A DNA stretch of 58,586 bases from an uncultured Alphaproteobacteria bacterium (lineage in GTDB: Bacteria; Pseudomonadota; Alphaproteobacteria; Rs-D84): NCBI GenBank assembly GCA_944389525.1, contig CALXMR010000013.1:1-58586 (forward strand). Reading direction: 5' to 3'. The notes below the pieces were generated by a model. That model had not been told where the DNA came from and did no database searches. It worked only from the letters and a program-made list of their open reading frames with translations. This document shows, piece by piece, positions 27,882 through 36,987 of the stretch (within the stretch, counting starts at the first letter, position 1; each line of letters begins with the position of its first letter). The position numbers and the translations under genes are program-made.

Positions 27882-30139
27882 TCATAATTCACGCTACGTT
27901 GTTTTCGGTTGCTGTCCGCTTCTCGCTTATCTAGCTCTGATTTAACAGCAACCGCTACATCTTCTGCTGACATTCCTGGTGCTGCATTTATTGTGATTGG
28001 TGCAGATATTTCTACGTTAGAACTATTGTTATTTGCAGGTATCTTACTATGCGGCAATTGAGTTGCTGGTTGCCCCTGCAAAATGTTCTCAACAGACACA
28101 GTATCCCCAACCTTTGACATCTGTCCAAGATTGTTTGCACTCTCTGTTTCATTAGAACCAAACGCCCAATTCCATGCGCTACCCACCCAAGAGTTCTTGA
28201 CCCATTCTTTAATACCTCCAAAGATTTCTCTGGCTTTATTCCATAAATTCGAAATCCAATTCCACACACGTTTGAAAACTTCTACAACAGGCTCAAACAA
28301 ACGCTTAAAGAATGCTGATATCGGTTTCCAATATCTAATAATCAATGCCGCACCTATAGCAATTGCCGTTATTATCAATCCTATTGGGTTAGCAATAAAA
28401 GCGGTACCAACCGCCTTGATTATAGGTATTAAACCGACTAGACCAAGCCTAACAAATGAGAATATTGTACGAGCTTGTGTAAAAACGCTTATAATGCTTA
28501 AAACACCACCTTTAAGAAAGGTGAAACCGTACCCCAACGCAAATGTTGCCAATTTAGCAGATGTCAATCCTGCTACCGCTAAACCAATGTATTTAACCAA
28601 AGTAGGATGCTTTTCCGCAAACTCTGCTAAACTATGTGCTGCTTGACCAAATATTCCTACAACAGAATTTATTGCAGGTAATAGTGTTGAGCCGATATTT
28701 GTTGCTAAAACAGCCATCTGGTTTTTCAACAATTGAATATTATTTTCAGTTGTTGCCGAACGTGCCGCAAACTCCCGTTGCATACTACCCGTATATTCAG
28801 TTTCATCTGCAACTAATTGAAAGTTTGTTTTCAACATATCCAAACTTTCAACCAACGAGTTTACATGTCTGGTTGCCTCCTCGCCAAACATATCTTTCAT
28901 GATTTGAGAGCGTTTGATCCCTTGAACTCGTGTCAAAGCCTCGAGCACAGTCATCAAAGCCTCTTTCCCGTTACCGCTTTCAATCAATTGAGTATAATCT
29001 TTCATAGATATCCCCAACTGATCAAATGCTTCACGTGCCGCCCCTGACGATACAGGGATTAGCTTTAGACGGCTTGTCATCATATTTATAGCAGTACCAG
29101 CAATTTCTGGCGTTTTACCCATAGCAATAAAAGCCCCAGCCAATGCAGACAATTCGTTATACGCCAAACCAAACGACTTGCCCATTGCGCCAGCACGTAG
29201 ATCTACTTCTACAATTTCTGGAGCCGTTGCCGCTATGTTATTTGACAAATGGTTTATCACGTCCCCCACAAGCCCCATTTGCTCAATCGGCATCTGCAAA
29301 ACATTAGAAAGTTTCGCCATTGATTGTCCTGCATCATCAGCGGAAAAATCAAAGGCAACAGACATTTGTGATGCAGTCTTTGCAAAATCTGCAAGTTTTT
29401 CTTTAGGGACCCCCAACTGTCCCCCAGCTGCAACAATTTGTGCCAACCCATCAAGAGACAGCGGAATTGTCTTTGATAGTTCTTTAATATCCGACTCCAT
29501 CTGCCGAATTTCTTCTGGACTATCAAAATCTACCACTTTTTTTACATCTGCCATAGCAGATTCAAAAGCCAAAGCGGGTTTAACGAGTCCGTACAAACTT
29601 GTTCCCAGCGCAACCACATCCATTATTTGGCTACGATATGCAGCACGTTTTGCTAGGTTGGCTTGACGCTTGTTTTCAATATTAGAAAGAGACGTATATC
29701 TTGCCTTTAACACATCTATCGCATTCCCAAGCTGGTTTTGTTCTTTTCCCAACTGCTTGATATTTATTCCTGCTTGTTTCAAAGTACTTGATAATTCAGC
29801 AAGGCTATTACGATTTTGTGTATATGCGGTCTTAGCTAATAAGGCGTCTTTCTTTGCATTTCGAAATTCATTATTAAGTTGCTTAGATGGTTTTTCCGTA
29901 GCTTTAATTTGCTGTGCAAGTTTAGCAACCTGCTGTTCAGCATTCTTCCACGTTTGGTAAGAAGTCAATGTTTCATTACGCAACTGCTTAAATGCGGATA
30001 TATTTTCACTGCTCTTATTCAAACCCTTTATTGCACTACCTAATGTAGATAATTGCTTTTCTGCGGTTCCAAACGCTCCCCTGAACGTTCCTCCAAGCTC
30101 TGCACCAATGATTACCGATACTGCCGTTTGAACACCCAT
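27878..30139 (-). CDS. T: Tail tape measure protein
   Basis: The 753-aa protein sets tail length and ends up in the tail lumen. An N-terminal coiled-coil section (about 30-170) is followed by the TP901-type core (FESAMADVKKVVDFDSPEEI near 193). The conserved AGGQLGVPKEKLADFAKTA is near 238. Hydrophobic segments (about 490-620) may contact the membrane during injection. It starts 2 nt after the E' stop codon. The length predicts a short to medium contractile tail. Confidence 0.92.
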   Translation of the reverse strand: MGVQTAVSVIIGAELGGTFRGAFGTAEKQLSTLGSAIKGLNKSSENISAFKQLRNETLTSYQTWKNAEQQVAKLAQQIKATEKPSKQLNNEFRNAKKDALLAKTAYTQNRNSLAELSSTLKQAGINIKQLGKEQNQLGNAIDVLKARYTSLSNIENKRQANLAKRAAYRSQIMDVVALGTSLYGLVKPALAFESAMADVKKVVDFDSPEEIRQMESDIKELSKTIPLSLDGLAQIVAAGGQLGVPKEKLADFAKTASQMSVAFDFSADDAGQSMAKLSNVLQMPIEQMGLVGDVINHLSNNIAATAPEIVEVDLRAGAMGKSFGLAYNELSALAGAFIAMGKTPEIAGTAINMMTSRLKLIPVSSGAAREAFDQLGISMKDYTQLIESGNGKEALMTVLEALTRVQGIKRSQIMKDMFGEEATRHVNSLVESLDMLKTNFQLVADETEYTGSMQREFAARSATTENNIQLLKNQMAVLATNIGSTLLPAINSVVGIFGQAAHSLAEFAEKHPTLVKYIGLAVAGLTSAKLATFALGYGFTFLKGGVLSIISVFTQARTIFSFVRLGLVGLIPIIKAVGTAFIANPIGLIITAIAIGAALIIRYWKPISAFFKRLFEPVVEVFKRVWNWISNLWNKAREIFGGIKEWVKNSWVGSAWNWAFGSNETESANNLGQMSKVGDTVSVENILQGQPATQLPHSKIPANNNSSNVEISAPITINAAPGMSAEDVAVAVKSELDKREADSNRKQRSVNYD

Positions 30140-30140
30140 A

Positions 30141-30520
30141 TCAACCTACCATTTCTTTCTGCACCATAACCGCCGTTTGGTGCCAGTTATAAAAATCTTC
30201 TTCATCTAATTCTAATATTTCATGCAACGACCAGTGGGTTATGATCGATAACACTACTATTTCTCTACGGATATCACCTGCGAGTCGAAAAAACCGATGT
30301 ATACCTTTTGTAGTTTCGTATAATCTGTTTCATCAAGTTCCTCAAGAACAGCAGGTGCTACATTACATAAGTTTGCAAATAAATGTATTTCTTTATTCTC
30401 ATCTGATGTTTTCATGCTAGATACTGCTAAACGATCTTTGACTTTGCTACGCCGCATTTCTATTTCTTTATATTCCACCCCGTCCACAGTAACTGGGTAT
30501 TTTAATTGTATTTTTTCCAT
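30141..30520 (-). CDS. Tail chaperone E+E' (predicted -1 frameshift product)
   Basis: The E frame (30257-30520) carries T TTT TTC at 30293-30287. A -1 slip there enters a frame coding RLAGDIRREIVVLSI and then ITHWSLHEILELDEEDFYNW, stopping at 30141. That extension has the pattern of GpE' proteins: an aromatic-rich THWS motif and an acidic helix. P2-like phages make E and E+E' by this route as tape-measure chaperones. The distance from slip to E stop codon is 27 nt. Confidence 0.82.
30257..30520 (-). CDS. E: Tail assembly chaperone E
   Basis: The 87-aa protein is of the phage tail assembly chaperone E type: VDGVEYKEIEMRRSKVKDRLAV near residue 11 and LFANLCNVAPAVLEELDETDYTKLQKVYIGFF near 47-80. 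It lies between tail tube and tape measure, the standard place. It shares its first 76 codons with the E+E' product. Confidence 0.85.
   Translation of the reverse strand: MEKIQLKYPVTVDGVEYKEIEMRRSKVKDRLAVSSMKTSDENKEIHLFANLCNVAPAVLEELDETDYTKLQKVYIGFFDSQVISVEK
30287..30293 (-). promoter_or_regulatory. Programmed -1 ribosomal frameshift site
   Basis: The heptamer T TTT TTC is in register with the E frame (GGT TTT TTC). It fits the X XXY YYZ rule, and the -1 frame is open for 48 further codons. Confidence 0.8.
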
Positions 30521-30531
30521 AGTTTTTTTCC

Positions 30532-31029
30532 TTATAATCCTATCGCCTCACGAACAGCTGCCAATTGGTCTGTACCATCTATAACTCTAGTCATATTGTC
30601 TACGTCTATTTCAATGAGTCTGTTACCGCCTATATCCAAACTATAATACCGGCATGCTACAGTACATTGCAGAGTCGATTTGTCACCTGCCTTGAACTTC
30701 CCCATATCAACTTCAGTAAACATGCCTCTTAAACCGATTACCATAGGTGTTGTTGAAGTTTCATCAACCAGCGCACCACGTAATGTCAATTGCACACTAT
30801 TTCCTGAAACTAAACCAAATTGTTTTAATAGTTCTGGGTCATATTCAATCAAAACAAATTGACATTCCAGTTTTTCCATTCCCAAATCAACAGAAATGGG
30901 GGCATCCATGCCCCCTGCTCTTATTTCTTCTGTCTTGATTGTAAGTTTTGGTGGTGTAACTTCCTCAGCACGCCCAGCATAACCACGTCCGTCAACAAAT
31001 AAGTTAAAGTTTTTTAATATTTTGCTCAT
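30532..31029 (-). CDS. FII: Major tail tube protein (FII)
   Basis: The 165-aa protein forms the inner tube of the contractile tail. P2 FII features are NLFVDGRGYAGRAEEVTPPKL near residue 8, MDAPISVDLGMEKLECQF near 38 and the end EIDVDNMTRVIDGTDQLAAVREAIGL. It lies directly after the sheath gene. Confidence 0.93.
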   Translation of the reverse strand: MSKILKNFNLFVDGRGYAGRAEEVTPPKLTIKTEEIRAGGMDAPISVDLGMEKLECQFVLIEYDPELLKQFGLVSGNSVQLTLRGALVDETSTTPMVIGLRGMFTEVDMGKFKAGDKSTLQCTVACRYYSLDIGGNRLIEIDVDNMTRVIDGTDQLAAVREAIGL

Positions 31030-31040
31030 CTGGTTACCTC

Positions 31041-32246
31041 TTATTCAAAGATTTCTTCTAAATAATTGTTGACCATTCTTGAACGGAATGTGATGTGTTC
31101 CGCTGGATACGGTGCAGTAAAATCAAAATCAAACACTATTTTTCCTTGTTGTATCTGATCAGGAGTATTTAAACTGCCATCGGTCCAACATTCACCGCCA
31201 ATAATCGCCCCAATATTTTTTAAATAGCGCAAATAATTATTCACACTTTCACATACATCTTCGCAATATGTCTTTGTAATGTTGCGATCTACCGCCCATA
31301 AGTGTGCGCTTAACAAACTATCATTTATGATATCTGCTGTACGACGAACACTTAAAAAGCACCATTTGCTATCCTCTGTTGCACTACGGTTACCCCATAA
31401 TCTAAAACCATCTTGTTGGATTATTGTTGCAACATTATTTTCATTGAGATAATTTGCTACACAAACCGTATCCCCAAGTGTGAAATCTATAGGCTTTGAA
31501 ATACCTGATATTCCGTTGATAGTCAAATTTGACGGCGACCACCAAAAACCACGATCATTATCTGATTTTGCAATAACCCCAGCCACATGAGCACTAGCAG
31601 GTTCTTCCATTATTTGGTCGCCTTTATAAACCTTAACCCACGGATATATGCAATATACACGAGACGAAGCAACGGTTTTAGCATGCTGTACTGCATCTTC
31701 TTTCGTAGAATTTGGGCAATCTACAACCGCTATTGCTCTCAAACGTTCTGCAACCGTCTTTAACGCCGTAACAACAGCATTTGTGGTTTCATCAGATGTT
31801 TGATGAGTAAAACCAGGTGCTATCAAAATACGTGGTTGAACTGCACATTCTGATTGTGAAGCCAGCAAACATTGTACGCCACGATAAGTACCGTCAGCAT
31901 TTGTGCCACCTACTACATCTGCCTCATTTATCTTTGAGGCATCTAATTCGCCCTCTTCGTTCAAAAACTCTTCGTTTTCTGGATCTGCTACATTAACCAC
32001 CACAACAACAGCACCAGTTTGATCAAAAATAGCATTTAACGCTGCAGGTATTGTATAGCCATCGGTATCTTCGCCAAATATCTTTACCGCCTCGCTTTTA
32101 GACCCCAATACAAGCGTTGGTGTATTAACTGGTCCTTGAGGTGCTGTACCTACTAACCCTATAACAGATGATGTCACAGTAGTCACAGGTCTGGACCCAC
32201 TATCTAGCTCTATTACTTCTATACCGTGTAAAAAAGTTTCTGCCAT
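31041..32246 (-). CDS. FI: Tail sheath protein (FI)
   Basis: The 401-aa contractile sheath subunit matches P2 FI: HGIEVIELDSGSRPVTTVTSSVIGLVGTAP at the start, ILIAPGFTHQT near residue 140, and DFTLGDTVCVANYLNENNVATI near 255. The C-terminal part ENITFRSRMVNNYL is shared by sheaths. The length is normal. Confidence 0.94.
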   Translation of the reverse strand: MAETFLHGIEVIELDSGSRPVTTVTSSVIGLVGTAPQGPVNTPTLVLGSKSEAVKIFGEDTDGYTIPAALNAIFDQTGAVVVVVNVADPENEEFLNEEGELDASKINEADVVGGTNADGTYRGVQCLLASQSECAVQPRILIAPGFTHQTSDETTNAVVTALKTVAERLRAIAVVDCPNSTKEDAVQHAKTVASSRVYCIYPWVKVYKGDQIMEEPASAHVAGVIAKSDNDRGFWWSPSNLTINGISGISKPIDFTLGDTVCVANYLNENNVATIIQQDGFRLWGNRSATEDSKWCFLSVRRTADIINDSLLSAHLWAVDRNITKTYCEDVCESVNNYLRYLKNIGAIIGGECWTDGSLNTPDQIQQGKIVFDFDFTAPYPAEHITFRSRMVNNYLEEIFE

Positions 32247-32267
32247 GTTGTTTACTCCTTTGATTCC

Positions 32268-32864
32268 TTATGAAATGAGATTATATTTTCTTAAAGTGTC
32301 TTCGATATCGCTTAAAAGTGCCATCGTCCCTGCTTTTTGTGGAACATCTATGTCCGCCCCATTATTTAATTTCTTTGTAAATGTTTTGGACCATATACCA
32401 TGTTCAGAGCCAAGCGTTGTTATGTCTTTTATAGGAAATATTCCAGTAATTGGCGAAATACCTATAACATTCTCCGTCCGATAGCGTATGTACATAGTAG
32501 TTCCTATGGTTGAAATACCTAACTTCCATTCATAAGGTGAACCTATGCTTGTCTCAGAATATTTACCTATGATTGTTATTGGGAATATTGTCGCTCCACT
32601 GCCAGGTGGTATGTCTAGTACTAAATTCCCGGTAAATGTGTCACCATTTTTTGAAGCTTTTTCATTCAAGGCGTTTGAAACAAATTCTGTTGTTGCAAAC
32701 TGTTTGCTTTGCGTACCAGGTTCTGCTGTTGGTCCAAGTGGTATCCCCGTAAAATTTGGTGAATCCACATCTGCTTTCTTTTCTAGTTCTTGTATTATTT
32801 CTTTTGCAAAAACCTTGTGTTTATCCCTGGTCCATGAACAAAATAACCATTTTGCTAAACTCAT
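32268..32864 (-). CDS. Tail fibre-type protein
   Basis: The 198-aa protein carries the tail-fibre repeat PNFTGIPLGPTAEPGTQSKQ (about 37-56) followed by FATTEFVSNAL, also found twice in gpH at 33660. The second half is beta-rich and ends DIEDTLRKYNLIS. It may be an accessory fibre or a fibre tip; no chaperone family is recognisable. It is the last gene of the fibre block before the sheath. Confidence 0.65.
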   Translation of the reverse strand: MSLAKWLFCSWTRDKHKVFAKEIIQELEKKADVDSPNFTGIPLGPTAEPGTQSKQFATTEFVSNALNEKASKNGDTFTGNLVLDIPPGSGATIFPITIIGKYSETSIGSPYEWKLGISTIGTTMYIRYRTENVIGISPITGIFPIKDITTLGSEHGIWSKTFTKKLNNGADIDVPQKAGTMALLSDIEDTLRKYNLIS

Positions 32865-32879
32865 TTAATATCCTTTCTT

Positions 32880-33653
32880 TTAAAGTTTTTTTATTCTTAA
32901 AAGACCTGCACCTGGTGCCATAGATACAAAAGCCGTACTACGCCACCCACTATCACCGCCTTTGCCGATAGTTGTATCTTCGGACCAGTTTGTGTTTGAA
33001 CATCCAGAAGGAGTCCTGCTAGTCCCAGTAGAGGTAGATTCACGACCAGTAATTGTTGTCGGATTGTTTATTAGAACCTCCACAACACTTGATCCAGATA
33101 TTGTATTTGCACCCATTGAACCGGCCGTTCTTGTACTTCCAGAAGAAGATGTAGAAACTATTTTTGCACCACTTCCACCGCCGGCTTTTGCCGTTAAATC
33201 CCCAAACCCAGTTATATTTGCAAAACCACCATCTGTTCCGCTAATTGTTGTTCCTGAGTTTCCAAAAGTCCCACTTTTAGTTTGTCCCTTATCGCCCAAA
33301 GTCAGCGTAACTGTAGCGTTTGCGTTTAATTTGGCTATAAATTGCAATGTACCGCCAACCCCACCCTGAGCATAATGATGGTTATTTACAACTACACTTC
33401 GAGCTCCTGCACCGCCACCACCACTACCAATTAAAGTGATTTCATATAAACCTGATGCCAATGATTGGGTATATGTTCCAGGAGTTTTCGTTTCAAATAT
33501 CAAAGCTGGCTCACTACTGTAAAACTCTTTAGCTAAGTTATTTATACCTATATACCCACGAACAACTTTACGTGCCAAATTAGCAACCCCGATATAAATA
33601 GTCGGCACCCGCTTTGATAAATTTGCTATACCTATATAAACATTCTTAGCCAT
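32880..33653 (-). CDS. Glycine-rich tail tip protein
   Basis: The 257-aa protein opens with three copies of a 17-18 residue repeat (VYIGIANLSKRV, IYIGVANLARKV, GYIGINNLAKEF). A head YEITLIGSGGGGAG, a Gly/Ser/Thr-rich body and the end GAGLLRIKKL follow. It is paralogous to 22340-23236. Glycine-rich domains of this shape form receptor-binding tips. It lies between two fibre genes of the late operon. Confidence 0.7.
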   Translation of the reverse strand: MAKNVYIGIANLSKRVPTIYIGVANLARKVVRGYIGINNLAKEFYSSEPALIFETKTPGTYTQSLASGLYEITLIGSGGGGAGARSVVVNNHHYAQGGVGGTLQFIAKLNANATVTLTLGDKGQTKSGTFGNSGTTISGTDGGFANITGFGDLTAKAGGGSGAKIVSTSSSGSTRTAGSMGANTISGSSVVEVLINNPTTITGRESTSTGTSRTPSGCSNTNWSEDTTIGKGGDSGWRSTAFVSMAPGAGLLRIKKL

Positions 33654-33659
33654 GTATTC

Positions 33660-34784
33660 TCACTCTTCATAAATTAAAAGAACATTACCCGTTGCTAATG
33701 TAGTTCCTGCACCTGGGTCATTTGTCTGGGTTTTAATATTACGAACTTCAAAAGCACCTGTAGGGTCTTTACCTGCAACCACTATTGTGTCGCCATTTTT
33801 TGATGCCTTTTGAGCAATAGCATTTTGAATTGTTGTTACAAAATCTGCATCATTATCAATAGCATTAGCTATTTTTTCTAACGTGTTCAAATCATCTGGT
33901 GTTTCCCCTACTAAACCGTTAACAGCATCTGTAACAGCTTTAGCAATTGCGTTCGCAACAAAAGCAGTTGTTGCTATTTGGGTTGTACTAACACCTGCGT
34001 TTGCCGTTGGGGCTGTTGGAACACCCGTAAAATTAGGTGAAGCAATATTTGCTTTTAAGCCCAATTGATTTGCAATAGTTGTTGCAAAATTTGGGTCATC
34101 ACCTAAAGCTTGTGCCAATTCATTAAGGGTATCCAAAGCTTCTGGCGAAGAATCAACTAATGATGAAATTGCGTTTGACACAGCATTTGCAATCGCATTT
34201 ACAACAAATGCTGTTGTTGCCAACTGGTCTGAATTAGTTCCAGGTTCTGCAGTGGGAGCCGAAGGCTCACCAACAAAATTCGGAGAATCTAAATCTGCCT
34301 TATCATCAAATTTCTTTTGCCCTTGAAATGTCAAATTGCTTAAGTCCGTATTTGCAGCCCCGTCCATAATCCCATTGTTATACGTCACAATGGTGCTACT
34401 TGCATTTGACACCCGTAAAATCATACGAACACCAAGTTCTTTGACAGTTCCCTCTTCGCTAATTGGTTTATAAGTAGCTGGATATTTTCCAACAGCGAAC
34501 AAGTCACCATCACTATCAAAAACACCAACTTCTCGTATCCAAAAGCCACCATGTTCAGCAGTTATGATTGCCTCGGCCACAATGCAATCTGGTTCATTGT
34601 CTATATTTGCGACCTTGGTTAATGCGCAACGATATTGCTCACTATTAAGTGCTGTCTGATCTTCGTACGGTGTTAGTGTACTATTACCAAACGCCATATG
34701 CGTCAATGTTAAGGTATTTCCTACTGGTAAAGATGCCAATTTCGCTAAACCAGTACTTGTTATAATTGAGAAAAATTCAGCCAT
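33660..34784 (-). CDS. H: Tail fibre protein H
   Basis: The 374-aa fibre starts MAEFFSIITSTGLAKLA, the N-terminal domain of P2-like gpH that docks to the baseplate (GGFWIREVGVFDSDGDLFAVGKYP near 98-120). Two fibre repeats (PNFVGEPSAPTAEPG and PNFTGVPTAPTANAG) with ATTAFV follow, interleaved with helical LDTLNELAQALGDDP units. ATG 34784 follows GAGGGAA and overlaps gene I. It is shorter than P2 H; the distal tip may be supplied by the two genes that follow. Confidence 0.85.
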   Translation of the reverse strand: MAEFFSIITSTGLAKLASLPVGNTLTLTHMAFGNSTLTPYEDQTALNSEQYRCALTKVANIDNEPDCIVAEAIITAEHGGFWIREVGVFDSDGDLFAVGKYPATYKPISEEGTVKELGVRMILRVSNASSTIVTYNNGIMDGAANTDLSNLTFQGQKKFDDKADLDSPNFVGEPSAPTAEPGTNSDQLATTAFVVNAIANAVSNAISSLVDSSPEALDTLNELAQALGDDPNFATTIANQLGLKANIASPNFTGVPTAPTANAGVSTTQIATTAFVANAIAKAVTDAVNGLVGETPDDLNTLEKIANAIDNDADFVTTIQNAIAQKASKNGDTIVVAGKDPTGAFEVRNIKTQTNDPGAGTTLATGNVLLIYEE

Positions 34785-34785
34785 G

Positions 34786-35334
34786 TTATTCCCTCGGATA
34801 AATAGTCGTTGTTTCAAGATGCCCAAACGCTATACCATATGTCGGGCGATTACTTATCGTTTCTATTTCTGGTCTAAATTGATCTAGATGCGAACGTAAA
34901 TTTTTCGTTTGCATAATGCTCGCATAAATCAAACTTGCCTCTTCAATAGATAAACCATCTTCTTGAAAAATCGCATAAACTCGAAATGTAAACGGTTTAC
35001 CTCCATATTCGAACCATTCTTCTATACGAATATCAGCGAAACCAAAACTTGCCAGTGCACGCCTTAACGCCCCAATTGTCCCTTTAAGCTTATGAACTTG
35101 TATGCTCTCTTTAATAACTGAACGTTTGGTTTCTATAGACCAATTATTATCCCAAACATCAACTGATACTGCCCAAGCCAGCCACGGCAATATCTCTTCT
35201 GGACAATTATCAGCATTATTCATCCTACTAATTACATCAATATTCAAAGAAAGAAGCCGTTCTGTTATAACGGCTTCTACATCTTTCTGTAAAATTGATG
35301 AATTTGGTGGTAATATGCTTTTAATCTGAGTCAT
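34786..35334 (-). CDS. I: Baseplate/tail protein I
   Basis: The 182-aa protein matches P2 gpI: ILPPNSSILQKDVEAVITER at the start, LPWLAWAVSVDVWDNNWS near residue 50 and LRRALASFGF near 85. It forms the baseplate wedge with J and W. It overlaps J by 14 bp. Confidence 0.92.
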   Translation of the reverse strand: MTQIKSILPPNSSILQKDVEAVITERLLSLNIDVISRMNNADNCPEEILPWLAWAVSVDVWDNNWSIETKRSVIKESIQVHKLKGTIGALRRALASFGFADIRIEEWFEYGGKPFTFRVYAIFQEDGLSIEEASLIYASIMQTKNLRSHLDQFRPEIETISNRPTYGIAFGHLETTTIYPRE

Positions 35335-36211
35335 TTATTATCACAAATTCTAAATTGATATTTTTACACACAGGTGCTTGTTCTTTATCAGTGCTTATAT
35401 CTTGTTGTGGTGACAACAATTCAACTTTTTGAACCCCCTCTGTATGCAAGGCATCAAAAATGCCAGACCGAGCAATCAAGTTACCTATAGTTGTATGCTT
35501 TTTGATATAAATATCTAATGCAGCTCGACATTCTTGTTCAGTAACTGTCATGCTCGGGGCAACAAATATATAAATCTTAGCTTCTATGTCATATTCTACT
35601 AATTTGGCACTTTGAACTGTTACTTGGTCCGTCAAAGGTCGCTTATCTTCAGACGTTATATAACCACTTACCGTTTTGACCAAATCTTCACCAGCCGTTC
35701 CGCCATCTTCTGTAGATAATATAGATATCAGCACTTTTCCTGGTGATGGGGATTGAACGCTAGCGGATGCAACCCTTGGATCAGCCGACAAAGTGTGAAA
35801 CAAATATGCTTTTTCCGAACCAGCTGTAGTCAAAGCCTCCAATCCCAATTGCGCTCTATATCTTAGTCGTTCATCTGTTTCGTTTTCCAAACGTATCAGG
35901 CCATAAAATGACGCTAAATTATCTAAATCAGCCCCGGTCGCATAAGCTAACATATTTGCTTTTGCAGCCTCATTTATACGTTGGCGCAATAACAACTCAC
36001 GATACGCGGCACATTCTAATATAATTATGACCGGGTCTGATTCTAGTAGAGCATCATAATCAGGACAACGAGATCTAAAATCTGTCAACAAACTTTGAAA
36101 TATGTTTTCAAAAGACAGTTCTTCAACCACATTAGGAAAAGGTAAAAGCGACATATCAACGTGTGTTGGTGTTATCAAACTTTGAATATCGTCTTTGTTC
36201 GCTGTACTCAT
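35321..36211 (-). CDS. J: Baseplate assembly protein J
   Basis: The 296-aa wedge protein contains ADLDNLASFYGLIRLENETDERLRYRAQLGLEALTTAGSE (about 92-130) and SPSPGKVLISILSTEDGGTAGEDLV (about 152-176), the gpJ core. It overlaps W by 4 bp and I by 14 bp. Confidence 0.93.
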   Translation of the reverse strand: MSTANKDDIQSLITPTHVDMSLLPFPNVVEELSFENIFQSLLTDFRSRCPDYDALLESDPVIIILECAAYRELLLRQRINEAAKANMLAYATGADLDNLASFYGLIRLENETDERLRYRAQLGLEALTTAGSEKAYLFHTLSADPRVASASVQSPSPGKVLISILSTEDGGTAGEDLVKTVSGYITSEDKRPLTDQVTVQSAKLVEYDIEAKIYIFVAPSMTVTEQECRAALDIYIKKHTTIGNLIARSGIFDALHTEGVQKVELLSPQQDISTDKEQAPVCKNINLEFVIINDSD

Positions 36212-36546
36212 TGTATCGTTATCCCATTGATATTTATTATTTCCCCGGTCGGGATATATACCCCGTCCAAAGTCAGAACTATCTTCCCCGGTATAAGTTC
36301 AGTTACTGTCACGGCTGTTACTTTTATGCGTGGCTCATAGTTAAAAAGTGCCTCTACAACATCTGAATAAATCTCAGCGACCAAATCCCCTGTTAAAGGC
36401 GCGTCCAACCGTTGAAACAACCTTGATCCATAATCACGCCGCATTGGTCTAGACCCGATCGGTGTGCTTAAAATATCCATTATGGATTGTTGAAGGTGCG
36501 AAAAATCAGCCAGTGGTTTTCCACTGGCTTTATCCATTCCGTTCAT
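36208..36546 (-). CDS. W: Baseplate protein W (gp25-like)
   Basis: The 112-aa protein is of the gp25/W lysozyme-like fold: QSIMDILSTPIGSRPMRRDYGSRLFQRLDAPLTGDL (about 24-58) and RIKVTAVTV. It connects the baseplate to the tail tube. A counter-oriented gene lies between it and V. Confidence 0.92.
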   Translation of the reverse strand: MNGMDKASGKPLADFSHLQQSIMDILSTPIGSRPMRRDYGSRLFQRLDAPLTGDLVAEIYSDVVEALFNYEPRIKVTAVTVTELIPGKIVLTLDGVYIPTGEIININGITIQ

Positions 36547-36570
36547 GTATTTACTCTTGTTTCTTTTTTG

Positions 36571-36599
36571 TTGCTAATTATAAACTTGTAATATATAAA
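36571..36599 (+). promoter_or_regulatory. Promoter of the counter-oriented gene 36619
   Basis: TTGCTA and TATAAA are spaced 17 bp apart, 20 bp before ATG 36619. Confidence 0.65.
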
Positions 36600-36618
36600 G
36601 CATAAAAACGGAGTTATC

Positions 36619-36987
36619 ATGAATAAATACATTGATTTACCTGCTGAGCTAGTTGAAAAACTTGATGCAGATTTTCGTAAAGGCCCAATTATAGATGGCA
36701 ATCGTAGACTGCTTACCGAGGGCACGTATGGTTATATTCACCCTAGCATCAAGGTATCTACATTTTCTAAGGAAAACGAACCACCTCATTTTCGATTGGA
36801 TTATCAGGGCACAAACTGTCGCTATAATTTATACACTGGCGAACCAATAGATACAGTTCCAACAGAAATTAAAAAATACACCAAAAATATTCGCAAATGG
36901 TATGATCAAAATCATGAAGATTTAATTGACTTTTATGAAAAGAATTTAGCAGATGACGCTCCACCACAAGCACGTGTTAAACGCTAG
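36619..36987 (+). CDS. Counter-oriented small gene (moron), DUF4160-like
   Basis: The 122-aa protein has the pattern ENEPPHFRLDYQGTNCRYNL, then GEPIDT, a helix with IRKWYDQNHEDLIDFYEKN and a basic end. This order recalls DUF4160 proteins (PPHxH, short strand, GE, helix with W and EEL), some of which lie in toxin-antitoxin-like pairs; the histidine after PPHF is absent. It has its own promoter and GGAG site and runs against the tail operon between W and V. The role is unknown. Confidence 0.62.
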   Translation: MNKYIDLPAELVEKLDADFRKGPIIDGNRRLLTEGTYGYIHPSIKVSTFSKENEPPHFRLDYQGTNCRYNLYTGEPIDTVPTEIKKYTKNIRKWYDQNHEDLIDFYEKNLADDAPPQARVKR

